DNA of 64,000 nucleotides from contig NC_092594.1 of NCBI RefSeq assembly GCF_047663525.1, positions 34,271,001 through 34,335,000 on the forward strand. Direction: 5' to 3'. Made by a program: the position numbers and the translations under genes. The notes under the pieces were generated by a model, which ran no database searches, was not told where the DNA came from, and saw only the letters and a list, made by a program, of their open reading frames with translations. Shown piece after piece: positions 12,644-27,600 of this stretch. This stretch comes from Anas platyrhynchos. Taxonomy: Eukaryota; Chordata; Aves; Anseriformes; Anatidae. Within the stretch, counting starts at the first letter, position 1; the number at the start of each line of letters is the position of its first letter.

Positions 12644-15600
12644 TTATTCTTTGTATTCCAAGAACTGCTGAAGTCTTTTCTTATGTTCTGGAGACACTTG
12701 CACTGCACTAAAAAACAAAACACAGAACATAAGGTTTTACATTAAATGTAATACACCACAAAATAAAGCCTCAAGCCAAAACTAAGTATACATTGAAATA
12801 AACAACTACACTTGAGCTGAAATTTAGAAAACCCAGCTGTATGAAAAACCCGCGTTCCAAGAAAAACAAACAAAGGTAGATATTAATAATTAAAAGTGTC
12901 AGTTCTTAACCCCAACAGCTTTCACTACTGAAAGACACTTGTCCTCAGAAACCTCATCCATTTCTTTAGCCATGTAAATCACGGAATCATATACTGACAG
13001 AACATCCTGAATTGGAAGGGAACCACAAGGATCATTCATCTCCTGGCTCCACAAAGGACTACTTAAAATTAAACCATGCATCTGAGAGCGTTGTCCAAAT
13101 GCTTCTTGAACTCCAGCAGGCTTGAAGCCTTTTCCAGTGCCCAAATGTCCCCTTGATGAATAAACCTTTTCCTAATATCCAGTATGAACTTTCTCTGATT
13201 CAGCTTCATGAGCAATTGTTTACCTTGCAAGAATCATTTAAGAAAGAAAGAATCTCTCAAACAAATGATCTCTGCTGTACATCTAGTGCTTCCAAACTGA
13301 GTGAAATTTCATCCCCGCAGAGATGGGCAGGTTCTGAAGGATGTTTCAGTCCCACATATTTAGGCAAAGTGTAAGAATCTGCCTGCTGTGACAGCAGCTG
13401 AATCAGACAACCAAGAAGGGTGGGAATTTGATTATTTGGGGGCTCCACAGGTTTCTTAGAATTCTCTCCCCACTAAACAGATATTTGTCTCTAGCTGATT
13501 TACTTTCTTTTCAACAGCTACAATTTATTAAATGAGTGGTATTCATGAACCACATCTAAAGAGTTCATGAAAAAAATCACTAAACATCTGCCCAGAAATC
13601 TTTGGTGAAGTTTCTAACAGGGACCATATACCTATGCAGTAATTTTGTAAGGTTGACCAAGCCAAAAAATACTAAAACACCATGTCAGAATAATGTCCTA
13701 AAGGGATTCTTGCACAAATATCCATTTTTTGTAGGTTCTACAGCAAGATTTAACTGAACTAAATTTAGCAAGCAAGGAATCATGAAGCAGTTCTTACTTT
13801 AAGTGTTCTCCAAAGACAGTAGTTATCCGGTACAGTGCTGTTTTCAGAGATGCTCTAAGTGCAAATCTTAGCGTTTTGTAAGATGTGTCCACCAGACTTC
13901 CCGAGATCCTGGGAGGTTTGCTGGAAACATGAGGCAGTTTGAAGTGTCTGTCTACAACCTAATTGAGAAAAAAAATACATAGATGAGCTTATTTCATCTA
14001 TTTAATTATTTTATAACAGAACTAGCAACATGTCTATGTTAAATAAAGCACAAAAAAAGAAGCACGAGTTCAGAAATTCACTAAGACATGCATCTAGGAT
14101 CAAGCTTTGTATTTAAGATCTTTCATTTCTAGGCCATCAATATGAGCACAGAAACATGCTCTGTGAAATAAGAGTCTCTGATTATGAGTCTTAAAAGCTA
14201 AGCACAGCACACACTGCAGTACAAAACCAATGCTGTTCTGTATTATGTCATTTCCTTAAAAAAAAAAAAAAAAAAAAGTGGCATTCCCCTTTCCTTCCCC
14301 CCAGTGCTGGATCTTGGAATAAATGACTTACACCAAAGAGCTTCAATAACCTCAACATTCTTTCCAAGAATCTCCTCCATTAAGGAAGTATAAAATGTGT
14401 ATTTCAATAAGACATGCATGCCTTGAAAACACATCTGGTTTTTTTTTTAATACTCATTTCCAAACCTCGATAATTTGAGCAATTTCAGTAATGCCTTAGT
14501 GTTAGTAGAGAAACACCACACTGATCTTATCTCCTGTAATTTGCAGTATCTCCAAATGCTCCGGGTTGCACAAGGAATTGTGTACAGCGACTAAAGATGA
14601 AGCCCTAACTATGCTTCAAATATAGTAAGTCTGCTGCATCCCTGAAACAAGGTTTAACTGAGCACTTTGCACCACTTATTTTTAAGTGAACAATTCCAGT
14701 AAAAAAAAAAATGTGGCTTCTACATTTCATAAATCTAACGAGGTTTTTATTCATCTGTTCCATATTGAACATAGTGGCTACTAGCTGTTTTGTTTAGGTT
14801 AACTGCAGATGAGAAGCCGTTTATGGCAGTGATAACTTTAACATTACAATTGGTCAGAGGTATCAAAATATAAAATTAACAAAACTCCTTCTCCTCTAAT
14901 AAACTTGTTCAGTGGTAAGGAACAGTTAATGGTTCTCACCTCCTGAAGCGTCAGTAGAGTATTCAGGATAGCTGGCAGTGTAGTTTGAACGACTCCAAAT
15001 TGGTCTTCTGTAAAGGAAGCTGCTACCAGATGAGACAGACCTTTGGGGAGAGAAAAAAGTTCGCTATAATTACAAGGTTCTCAACTTGCAAACCATTTAC
15101 AAAAATCACATTTTTGCCTGAAGATTCTACTAATGTGGTGGAATTCTTGAGACTACAGGCAAGTAACAGGCACCTCAGCTTTGACTTGCTTCAGGACTAA
15201 ATCAGACACTGGTTTGACAGCTGTACAGTTGCTTGAGATTAATAAACGAAGTGATATGGTAAATAAGATAAATTTTAAAAGAGGATTGGCTCTCTTTGCA
15301 CTCCTCTGATCGGAACTGTACCTGACATCAGCCAAAAGACAAGACCTGTTTCACAATCCCAGCCATACAGAAACATTTCTGGATCATTTAGTTTTTTGTT
15401 CAGCTTGTACAAGAACTTTACTACTCTGAAGGGAAATTTGGATTTAGCTTCCCCTTCTTGGTTTATTACTTTATCATATTTTTTAAATTGTACAGCCTAG
15501 CCCCTTGGCCCCTGTTACAACAAAGATAGCACTTCCCACTCATTTGTGAAGCTGTAGGTATTATTCTCATCCGAGAACTGTATTTCTTGGCTCATCACCT

Positions 15601-18600
15601 TCAGTCTGGCACAGCCTGTCTTCTCTGCCCATAAAACATCTAACCTAGGAAGCTGATCAATGTTTGCACAGTCTAATACTATAAAAGATTCCATAAACAC
15701 TGGTGTTTGCTCTTGACTTTGAAACAAACAAGAAAATCCTGTTGTGCAACCGCATACTCACTGTTATTTTAAGTCTCTCTGGACAATCTCTTCCCAATTA
15801 TTTTTTAATTTATTACTTAAGTGCCTCCATCACTCCCTCCCCACACTCTCTGTGATTAACAAGAGAAAAATTCAGACCCTTTTTACAGAAAGTTTAATTC
15901 CTAAAAACATTGGAAGTTTATTACTGAAACTAATGTAAAAGAGATTCATGTTGGAGAGAAGCAACAGAAATCAAGTTCAGGAATTGCTACCAAAGCTCTA
16001 CAGAACAAACTAAAGGTGCAGAAAAGCTGGGAACAGAAACTGCTTACCTTCCAATGCCCAGATGTGCATTTGGGCATCGGAGAAAACAGCTTGGATGGAA
16101 GCCTCTGGATGCTGAGAAGAAATCAAAGCATTCTGAGTGCAGTGTCACCAACATGGCAGGTTTCAATTAAGGTATTAGGCATTTGACAGGGTCACATCCC
16201 TCAGAAAAGATCTGCAAGGCTAACAAATTTTCAGGAACACATAGAAAAATCTGATCTTTCAATAAATCAAAGTTTTCTTGTGGCAGGAGCTGCCCACAAA
16301 ACAATAGCTACCAATTGGAACTACCAAAAAAAAATTAAAGCATATTAGCTAACAAGCTTCCAAGGGCTAAATAAGCAATACAATCCCTCTATTCCTATTG
16401 CATGGTCTTATTTGATTCAATCTCCATTTCAATCTAACTGATCAGAAAACACTGCTGTACACGTAAGCATGAGTCATTCTCACATGCACAGAAAAGATCT
16501 GCATATAAAAATATGAGCTTTGCTTGCAGGAAACATTTACAACTACGAAAAACAAAGATCTACTGTAGAGGAGAGTGCTTCTGTTAAACTTAACTGAATC
16601 TTGTTCAATTATGTGAAGAGCAATGCTCAATTGTTTTTCTGCATAAATGCTATGCAGGTTTAGTTTAAGCTCTCCAGTGCACCTGAAAGGCAGTAGTTAT
16701 GTTAGTATGACTATTTCAAAATGAGAAATTCCCCATGTTTCACAAAAAGAAAATTAACTGACAAAAAGAAATTAACTGGATTCTAACTTTAACTAGAGGC
16801 CGTATCATCTAACAATTAGCATACAGAAACAATCACGTTTTTATGTTCTCACTTGTGTTTTACTACACGATACTTTAAGCAAAGTGCAGTTTATAAACAG
16901 CCTAGTTTAAACGTGTATTTTTATTCTTTTATGGGTGTATAGGATGCCTACTGCAGTAGGAATCAGTCACAGAATCATTCATTTTGGAAAAGGCCCCTAA
17001 GACCATCTAGCCCAACCTTTAACCTACTACATGTCCACCACTAAACTGTGCCACTCCACTATTTCCCCTCATCTTAGCACTTGGTGTGTGAATCTCACAG
17101 TAAAAACAGTGTACGTATGGAAAGCCTTAAATTAAAAAGAAATCATTTTATAATCATTGCTACATGTAAGAAGCACAATGACAAAGCAGATCCCATCTGC
17201 TCATTCATTTATAGACCATGCTGCTCAGTCACAAAACAAGCCCATGACTACCTTGCTGAAGAAATACATTATCAGTGCTCGTCTTGACAAGAAGTTTTTT
17301 ATCTGAAAAGAAACAGAAGATTAAAAATATTGCATTTATCTGAAGGTACGCACAGTTGGACCTCCTCAACTCTACTATTTTTTCCATAGTAAAAAGGAAT
17401 TGGGTGTGGGGGGAAAGTTTTTTTTAATTAAGTTATGTAAGATAATTAGAGAAGGAAGTGTTCATTCAAAAAAAATGAAAAGTTCTTTCAGCAGAGAGAA
17501 CACCTAAGCTGTGCTGGCTGTAACTTATATCTGTGCTGCAACTCTTACTCTACCTGTTCTTGCTTGTTCTGAAGCCATGTGTAAATAAAGCTGGGCTGTA
17601 CTGCCTCACTGCCAACTCTTGCAAGAGAGACCACTGGGAAGGATTCGTGGTGGGAACCATTCATTTGCAGACCTACAAGAGAAATGCAGTTTCTTCAAAA
17701 AAGCAGTTGCTGTCACTTTAGTCCTAAAGAGATACATCTGTACTGACATCTGCTAGACCTATGACTAGAAGGCTAAGGACAAGTGGAGTGGAAAAGTGTC
17801 TACCTGATCCTGATGTCCACAGCTTTGGTCCCCTTCTCATAACATGAGGACTTTGGACTGATCCGTGCCAAGGCGAGTTTAAATCCAGAATTCCCACCTT
17901 GGAGGTTAAAGCAGGTGAACTAAAAGGTGAGCCAATATCAGACCCAGGTGATGTCTTTGAAGGCATTAGAGGCGATTTAACCAGGGATGCCATGGAGGCT
18001 CTGTGAATGACGTTAGATCTCTGTGACTGGAATGGCATGTCTTCTGTCACCGCAGCTCCTGACAACACAAACACACTGTGTGTAAACAAACAGGCTGGCT
18101 CGTGTGCAATAGGTAATGGGTCTGCTATTTGATTGCTATTTCAACAGCTTCTGTATTGTCAGAATTCTCATTAACAGACATTGTTCCCACTGTGGTCTTG
18201 CAAAGTAGTAAAAATCAACATGAGTATGAAGCATTTTAAAAGTTCATCAGTTAAGGGAGAAGATCTTTCTGGACCACCCCCCCTTTGCTAACTAGCACTA
18301 CTATGTGCTGGTATGTATCAATGTAAAGTGTACTTTTAGTATTAAGTACCAGAAAACAAAGCTGCTTAAGGACAATCCCTACATAAGAATGCCAATTCTT
18401 CCTGATTCTGCTTGGTACGTTAGAAAGACACGTCAGTGTCAAATTCCAAGGCAACAGCAGCACTAAAAGAAATCCACCTCTGACGTGCCAACAATTCCCT
18501 GCTGCTCCCAGGACAGGAGTATACTTGTGTCCCAGGCACTGACTGCTACGGGATTCAGTTACCTGGCAGCTCTCGTGCTAACACAGCTCTGCTGCCAGGA

Positions 18601-21600
18601 ACGATGCCTGAGTCCGTCATGTGAAACACCCCAAATGCCTGCCAACCGCACACAGCTCACTCAGGTCGAACTGGCTTTTCTTTTACTACCATGATACTCA
18701 GTAAATTGCATGAACTTATTCAAAGTCCCTATAACAACAAAATAAAGAGCAATTTTACCATCTTAAACTGATCACAAGAGCAGCCACACAAATTATAAAA
18801 CCTTTCTTGGCAAGACTGAAGTTCTCCCTGTACTAGGCTCAACCACTTACTTGAGCTGTGATAGTTACTTTCTTAATTAATGCAAGTGTGGAAAAATACA
18901 CTGTATTGAACACATCGCACAAAGCAAACCAAGCAAGCATGCTCTTTCAAAGTTCTCCATTTTTATTCTGGGGTTATTGCAACAAGAATAATTGAAATGA
19001 AACTGTGGGTGGGAAGTGTTTGTTTTTATTGTTTCCATTTATTTGCAGAAAACCCCACTACTCATTCTTCCATATAACTTAACTCCTATTAATGTACCTC
19101 TGTGTAATGCATAGGTATTTCCATGCTTTATAAACTCTTACAAGCATTTCCTCACAATACCTGGAGTCTGTGGAAGTACTTTCATCTCTCCTGCTTGCTG
19201 TTTTGCTCTCCCATTTGCTGCTGCAGCTTCCTGCTGTGCGATCAGCCGCTGGGTCAGATCAGTTAGAAGACTCAAACACTCCCTTGATATTGCAGTCCAG
19301 TTGTGAGGGTGCCCACCTAGCAGTATGCAGACAAAATGAAATGCAGTAGGCATGTTTGATCCTGATGTTCATCACTGCATCTATTCTGACCGTGCACATT
19401 TGCTCTCAGCTTAAGCTTCAAAGACCATAGCATCATTCAGTTTCTGAAAAGCCACAGTGTTTTCACTGTGACCGTTTATTTATACTGAAAGGAAAATGAA
19501 AACACGGACAGATTCTACTCCCTGTCAATGAGTAACTCTAAAAAAGACTTCAGCAAAACCCATTAAGCAAGTGGAAAATGCAGGCAGTTTGGCCCATCAG
19601 ATTTGAAGTCTGCCAAACAACTAAAATGAACCAAGTGATACCAATGGTGATGGTAAACAATTCTGAAGTAGTGCAAACATCAGAATTCCTGATGAGGTGC
19701 CATAAAGTTTTTGAAGTCTTTTAGGCAGTTTCACTTGCCCTTCTCTGCCCTATCTTTGTATATAGCAAGAGGCTTGTGTACTAATTAGAATCATAGCCAT
19801 TGTTTGCTTTCAAAACTCCAGTGGTGACTCATTATTTATGCTCAATTTAATCTCACATCTGACCATTAGGCTTACATACACATCTGTTAGATTACTCAGT
19901 TTAGACTATTTGATTGGTGATGTCAAGAGGACCCTGCTTTCAATACTTTAAGACCTGTGTTTCCTCATGGCTGTCATTTAAATCAAACAACAGGGACCAA
20001 TATTTATTGAATTTAGTACGTGAAACAATATGAATACAGGTAATTAAGCATTCTTTTGGAACAAGCATCAGAGAAATGCTTTTACTTATGAGGTCTTCCA
20101 GCTTACATAGCATACATCATAGCATTCAAAAAAAAAAAAAAAGACTATTAAAGCATCAACTAGCATTAAAAAAAAAAAAAGGAATTAACATGAGAGCGCT
20201 TTTATAATTACCTGGCTGACTAAGGCTAAAGACTTCCTGCCGTCGAACAGGGGAATACTGGGAAAGCAACATCAAGTCTTGTAAGGCTAAGAACTGCAAA
20301 GGAAAATGTTTTAGTTCACACAAAGTCCAAGTGGGTTCCTTAAAAACTGTAGTTCCACAAACAAATACAATTGCTAACAGAGACTAAGTTTATAAAGACT
20401 AAAACCAGAACAGTGACAGGAAATAAAGAGGCAGCAAAGGACTGAACATGTCCCTGGAACCACTTTGGATGGGGCTACTAAGTAGAGCATCAGAGAACTT
20501 TACCATTCTTTAAAAATGACCTACCACAATATTTTTATTTATTTCTTTTTTTAATCCTAACAGCTAATAACGCAGACAGAAAGAACTCAGAAGTCTAAAG
20601 ACAGAACTGTTTTAGCAAGCCAGAGCTCAGCTGCAGCGCGCCATACGGTACAAAAGCTAATACTGCTTTCTTCATGTAATTAAGTAGTTAACGTGGCAGT
20701 CCAATGACAGCCGGATTTCTCTCACTATGCAAGACCCAATTATAAGCTAGACACTTTAGTAACTGCTGAGATTATAAAGTAGACTGTACTGTGCTCAATT
20801 CTTCCCCACAGATCCTTTGATAACACAAAGCTTAAAACAGAACTCAAACGAATTGCAGCTTATTATACCTTTAGTTTTATCACAGATCCATATAATCATT
20901 AAGTATGGAACTTCCACGTGCAGAATATTACCTTCATTTATGTGATTCTTCTTATATGAGGTCAATTTTATTTAATTGTAACCAATAAATTTGATTAACG
21001 TCTACCACAGACAGACCAAAATTCTTCTCCTTTACTCCCAGATTTCAGTTGTTTTTGTATTACTGTCTTTTGAGAAAAAAAATCTCAATTCCCAACAGAA
21101 ATATAGGAGTAATTTTTAATTTCAAGAGAGATCACATGTTAGAACTCAAATGTAAGTAGCAGGAGCAAAACGTTAGAAGTGTACAAAGCTATGACAAAAT
21201 TCCTGTTTACCTGACAGAGACCCAAAGCTGAAAAAATTAAAACAAAAAAATATATATTTTTTTATAAAAAATATATATATTTTTTTAATAAAAAATATAT
21301 ATATTTTTTTAACCTTTTGTATTAGTATCAGTTCAAACTAGCACATTTGTTGCAGACAAATACATCTCACCTCTAATTAAAGTAGTCTGTCTTCAGGCTA
21401 AAAGCAGTATAGCATAGTGAGCACCAGCAGATGTCACTACTAACCAAGTTTTCACCAAGTGAAACTGCCTTGTTGAGTGTTCTGAGGAAGCTTTTTGAAG
21501 AACTAAGAACTGGCACCACTGCTAAAGTAACTGCTACACAGATCACGGTTTCAGAATCACCTTCCTAGCACACATCTGTCCAGGAAGATGGTGGAAGACC

Positions 21601-24600
21601 ACTTACCTTTATAATCAGGGGAGGGTTGCTGTTTAAGATTTTAGGCAGGCACTGGTCTGTCTCCTCAGCAAAAGTTGGCTGAACAGGAAAATGATGTGTC
21701 TAAATATAAACATCAGAAGCTGTGTTATTCAGAGCAAAACACGAGGAAAAAAGCTTATGAAACACCACACCTGAGCCACTACTTGTTAGAGGAATGATGA
21801 ACTACAAAAGCACGTACACAATTGCTTCAACTTCCTGTAAAATAGCTTTGAAACTTAACAGAAACAGCAAGAAAAGAAGTCTACTCTACATTTAAAACCG
21901 CAGTCTTAGAAAATCCAACTATACTTATCTTCAAATACCTTCCACGTATCCATATAGTTACCTGCATCATATTGCTACAACAGTACTCTAGAATACATGT
22001 CTGGGGGAAAAAAAATCTAGTAACACCACACACAGAAACAAGACAAATCTACACTATACATCTGTCTTATATAGCGTAACCAATATGCTGAAAACCAGAC
22101 GGGTTTCCTCATCAAGTAATGAAAGACTTTAGAGTTCCTCTCTTACACTGTTTCACTGATTGTACTGGGTCTGGCTGGAATGTTAACTTTCCCGGCAGCA
22201 GCCCATACCACCACACTGATACACTAAGAAATTCTTAGCCATGACATCCACATTCTGTGATTTGACAAATTAATTTCTGATCTTGCAGCTACATTGTTTA
22301 AAATGTAAAGTACAGTGCTTAAAAGTTTTATCAAATATTTCATCTTTTTAATATTACTAAACATGAACCAGTTTGGGCACAGATTACCTGTCTGTCCCAC
22401 GTCACTGAACTTGTATTACAGACCATTGTTTTTTCTCCTCTTCCCTTTCCAACTACAAAATGGAAATTTATAATAGCAATTGCTTTCAAAGGGTTAATAA
22501 AGTGATTTTGCATAGAACTGATCTAAGTTTACACCTTTACTGCCTTTTCAGTTAACACACTGCAACCATTTGCGAACAGCTCTGGAAGTGTTTTCAGCTA
22601 ATCAAAAATTTCAGGCGAGTCAGCTTATCTTTTGTTCAACAGTCAAAAGGGCAACATCCATTTTATACCTTCACAACTGGATGCTTCTTTTCTTTTCCAT
22701 ACTTTTGTAACTGATACAATAATTAATGACTTACAACGTCCACTGGCACTTCAACTATTATCCTCTGACACAGGTTGTTCACACATCAGAGCTTCTGTTC
22801 AGCTGTCTACAGATTCTGACATCATTATAGCAGTTATGCTTGACTTGTTGGTAATTTTTCCACATATAATCACAACATACAGTTTTTTCCACATATAATC
22901 ACAACAGAGACCTTTTAAAATTAAAGCTAATACTCCAAGAAGCACTGTGTAACCTTTCATCCCTTAAGAGCGCTTCATACCAGTACATTGGCCAGGGATT
23001 TAAACTTCTCTGGTTTTCCAACTGATATGCATTTTAAGGAAGTTTTCAAAAAAAAAATCCAAGTTAGATGAACACATTTTCCTCTATTCTTACAAGGAAA
23101 TACCTGGATTAGCCAAATATCAAAACCCCAATTCTCTGGTGGCAAGACTTTCTCCTCACCCCACTACCCCCCCATCACCATCTGATTTATTTTTAATAAG
23201 ATTCATTATATATTTAAATGATCTTTTTTTAGCCATATTAATTTGTAACAATGATTGAATGAAAAAGCAAAAATGTATTAATTCCCAAGATTGCTTGAAG
23301 TCTATTTTAATACTGCGGCCTGAATTCTATTAACATGTCTCTGCTTAGGAGAACTGTGGACTTTGATGGCTTGTTGAAATTTGACATTTCCAGAGCTTAG
23401 CTCACAGAACACTGACATCATTTTCTTCTCTTTTCTATTGAGAAATTGGATTGAGAGTTATGTGTTTCCTGGATATATTATCTTCCCATGTAACCTGCAG
23501 CTGTTTGTCACGAGTCTTTGGATCGACTCACACTCAAATACAAAATCACTGCATGGGAACATAGGCAGAGACCAAGCTAACAAGTCCTGCCAGGCGTTAA
23601 AGGGCCCTGTGCTGGACAGCATCCTGACACCCAAAGAGGACAAAGAACATGGGGCAGTTTCTATGAAGTACAAAGATACTTTTTTGAAAAAAAAGTATCT
23701 TTCAAAGTATCTTTCAAAAAAGTATCTGTGAAGCACTGTATTACACCTTCGGCATTGTCACCACATACTAACCTCTGTAGCATAGATCTTGAAGAGCAAC
23801 CAGGCAATGTACCAGGTAATCAGAAGAAATGCACCACATAACCAGGTATGGTAGAACAAAGAGAGGTCCAGTAAGCCACTCAGAGTGTCAAGGGGATGCA
23901 ATTTACTGCAGAGAAAACATCGAGAAGATACAAATATTTTTATTATGGAAGACAGCTATAGTAACCTGTATTCTTGCAGTTGATGCTATTGTAGTTGCCT
24001 TTTTCTTTTCCTCCAAAAAGTTTCTTAAAGATGCTACGGGATCCCATTTCTTTAATTTTTCAGTAACCGATTAAATTAAATCAAAATTACTGAAATTAAG
24101 GAAAAATTAATACAAAAGTATTAATGACCACAGTCACTTAAGGTATTAAGAGCTCCAACTTCCCCATTTTAAGAGGAATAATAGCCAACTTTAAAATGCA
24201 AATATGCTAAAAAAACACAGAAGCAGATAAAACACGTGTTAGATTGGGAGAGGTCAGCCTCTTTTAGGTCTATGAAAATGAAGAATATCAAAGAGGATCT
24301 CTTAACGACCATCTGTAAGATGATTCCTACTGGGGGGTGAATTGGTGCTCCTTGGATTTATTTCAGAAGCATGCAGTGCTCCCCAAGTTCTGCACTGGGA
24401 AGTGAGGAACAGAATCCTACTAAACACAAAAAAAAAAAAGTTGCAAAGAAAAAACAAGTAGCTACGCTGGACTACTCTAGGAAAGGGAGCTGTTGGCAAT
24501 ATTCTCCTGTAAGTACTGTAAGCACAATGTGTTACCCACCTGTCTATGTGAAGATCCATTGTGGTACTTATCCATACTTTTGGGATATAACCTAGGGGAG

Positions 24601-27600
24601 AAAAAATACAAAACTACAAAAACAAAACACTGAAACAAGTAAAACACTGACAAACGTACACAAACAGGCCAAAAGAAAGATCAAAGTAGAATGCATGTAT
24701 AGAGACAGAATGGCCTCGTAACATGTGTGCACTAGAAAACAATCTGCCTTTGGGTTTTCTTTGTTTTGTTTTTCTAAAAAATAGGAACAAGACAATGAGA
24801 AAAGGCTTCGGGACAGCAAATTTACAGTGAGTGTAGATCTTATTTCAAGTTTTCTTGCTAGCTTCTCAGCAGTGGAATTATTTCTGTTTCTTCCCTAACA
24901 AAAGAGGGCTACAATTAATTAATATTAATTCTCACCACAGCTCAGGCAGCAGCAGAGTGCTTTTAAGAGAGTGGAAATTGATAGAGATGCACTATAATTG
25001 TAATTTACCCCCAACGTAAATAAAATGGAAACAATTCTAGCATACTTTTACATTATTTAGGAGTATAACTACAACCATAACAAAACAAAACAAAAAATCA
25101 CTGATTTTTAGGAAGTCCAGCCCAATCATCCCCATTAGCATAGATTATTCACTATACTTTTAAAGAATAAATTTTGGACTCAGTTAGAAGGGAGGCATAT
25201 TGCTTTTTTTCTCCCCAGGTTTCTCCCAATAATAAAAAATGTATTTAGAAATAGAGCAAAAGTGCTAATTTTTGCTTTAAAATAGTAAAAATATACATTG
25301 AAGTCATACCCACTGCCAGTATGTCGGGTTCAGCTCTAAGACTGCGTTCCCAACACCAGGCAATGGAAGGAGCAGGCCAAGGCATGAAGATATTTATCCA
25401 TGTTATAGAAGATTCAGGAATATTTAATGAAAAATGGGAATATAAATTACAGTTGAAAACAAAATTTTTCATTTGCACTTTGGTATATTTTTGCGTGTAT
25501 TCAGGTCTATGATCTTTTTGACACCGATCAGGACAGACACAAAAACAGCAGCCAGGTTTTCAAACGCAGACCTGTAAAATGCTCGCTGGTTAATTTGGTA
25601 GCTCCTCCTATGTGCGAGTTATTTCACAGCTGCCTGTAGTGAGCCTTCCCTCACAGAAGAGACCAACCAGAGACAATCCTCTGGAGGAAGACCAATGTTT
25701 CAGCACAGTGTCCAAAAACACACATTTTCAGGCTAGAAAATTACTGTTCCCCACTGTCTTCATGGAATACTGTCATGTTCTTACAGTGTTACCAACTAGA
25801 TGAGAAATCCTTATAGAAGGTGTTAAGATCCTTGGAAAAGAAATATTTCTGACATATTAAATAAAATTCTAAGATGCTTTAAGAATTAATACTAGTGTAT
25901 GAACACTGTGCCTTTTTTCACCATTTTAGAGAGCTGTTACATCTCTTTGCTTAAATAAGCCTTTATGCCTGCAGCAAGCTACTTGAGGGGCTGAAAATAG
26001 CACAAAATGCCTGCCTGCCTGCAATACTCAGTTTTCAAAAATACAGGAATTAAAAAAATTAGAGAACTTAGGAATCCTTACCAAAAAAGTAATATGCGAC
26101 ACAGAAGTTTCTGACCAAATACAGCGATTCCACACAACTGTGTTTAACGAGGAGAGGCAAAGATCTTCTGAAACGTAAGTACTTGTATTGCTAAAAACAA
26201 AAACATTAGTTTAATATTCTGCATTCACAACAAAGCAATGAGATGGTAAAAAAAAAAAAAAATGACACTGTACTTAAAAATTCGTGGTCTAGACAAATTT
26301 TTAAAAATAGGTTAAGGCAATGCCATGTGTTGCACTTACTGCTTATTCTCCCAGGTTATTTCTGTCATTTTATAATCATCTCTAGTTTTCATCCCTTGTA
26401 GCAGTGTGAAAACAGAGGATAGGGAAAAACTGACTGTGTACAACAGGAAACAATAAAAAATGCTGCCTAATACAAAACAAACAACAGGGACATTTCATCT
26501 GCTAGATTTCAGGTTAGACAAACAAGCGTTCCATTAAAACACTGGGAAAATTCAGATATCTGAGTTATGTTGTCAGTAATCCTCCAAGCAGCAACAGCGG
26601 TGTAATACTGATGCCTTTCTCTGTGCAAACAAATTGCATCTTTCCAAAAGAACAAAGCAACCTGTCTGACACTGTATGTAAGTGAAGCAAAAGCAATTTT
26701 ATTTTTTATTCAGCTAAGCTGCATTTAAAGAAAAAAGAAATAATATTTGAATAATACAATTCTAAAAAATACTAACTAGAGCCATCACCAAAATGATGCT
26801 CGGTGTGCTGACAAACCAAATGGTTACAGATTGACTAAAACGTGTTCCACCAGCACAACCAACCTTGTTTAAAGGCACATTTTGCCGAATTGGTTGGACT
26901 TTGTAAATCTAGGAATCATGCAAAGTTAGCAGCTGCTGGGACTACATGAACAGAAGAAATATTTCTGAGCTGACGTTTCACAAGCGCCCCTTACCACTTC
27001 TCACTAGTAAGATTTCAGAACTGCTAGAGGCCCCTCTGAAGGAATTAATGCTATTCCTGTTTCATAGCAGCACACACATGAAGTAGCTTTGGATGTTGAG
27101 TTTTAAGCAAAATTCTATATGCTATTTAGACTTTAAATTATGTCTGATTTTTTTTTTTTTAATACTCATGATTTGCAGCTTTTAGGTGACCCTTATTGTC
27201 AGTTCCTGAAGTTAACAATCAGTTTGTGGATATTCTCTGTTTCCAGCAGCTCACTTTCTGCAGTGATCAACCTTAATCAGCTTTCAACACACAACAGAGA
27301 GGCTCTGTCAGTCTGGATTTCTATGTTCATTTGAAAGGTGCTGAGCAGGAAGAAGGAAGGTGAACACCACTGGCATCTGAAGCTATGCGAGTACATGCTT
27401 CATCTATTAGTGAAAGTCTGCCGACAGCTGGTACAGCCATATTCAAAAAAAAGAAAAAAAATCAAGGCATTTTTTGTCAGTTTCACTTAGACATGTCTTT
27501 CTGCAAAGGTGTTTAAATCTCTTACCTGTATAATTGGAAATGGCAAATAATTCATATTGTTAATAAGATACAAGAGGCTGTAACTGTATCCAATGAAAGC

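Noticed and set aside
12899-13144. 81-codon minus frame in the last NDC1 intron
   Set aside because: It is largely made of the CR1 3' region and has no similarity to NDC1.
23458-23736. 92-codon minus and 116-codon plus frames near NDC1 exon 8
   Set aside because: They overlap each other and the hairpin repeat, resemble no protein I know, and sit wholly in an intron.
25245-25478. 77-codon minus frame in an NDC1 intron, tested as an extra exon
   Set aside because: NDC1 exons 6 and 7 join in phase without it and nothing in NDC1 matches it.
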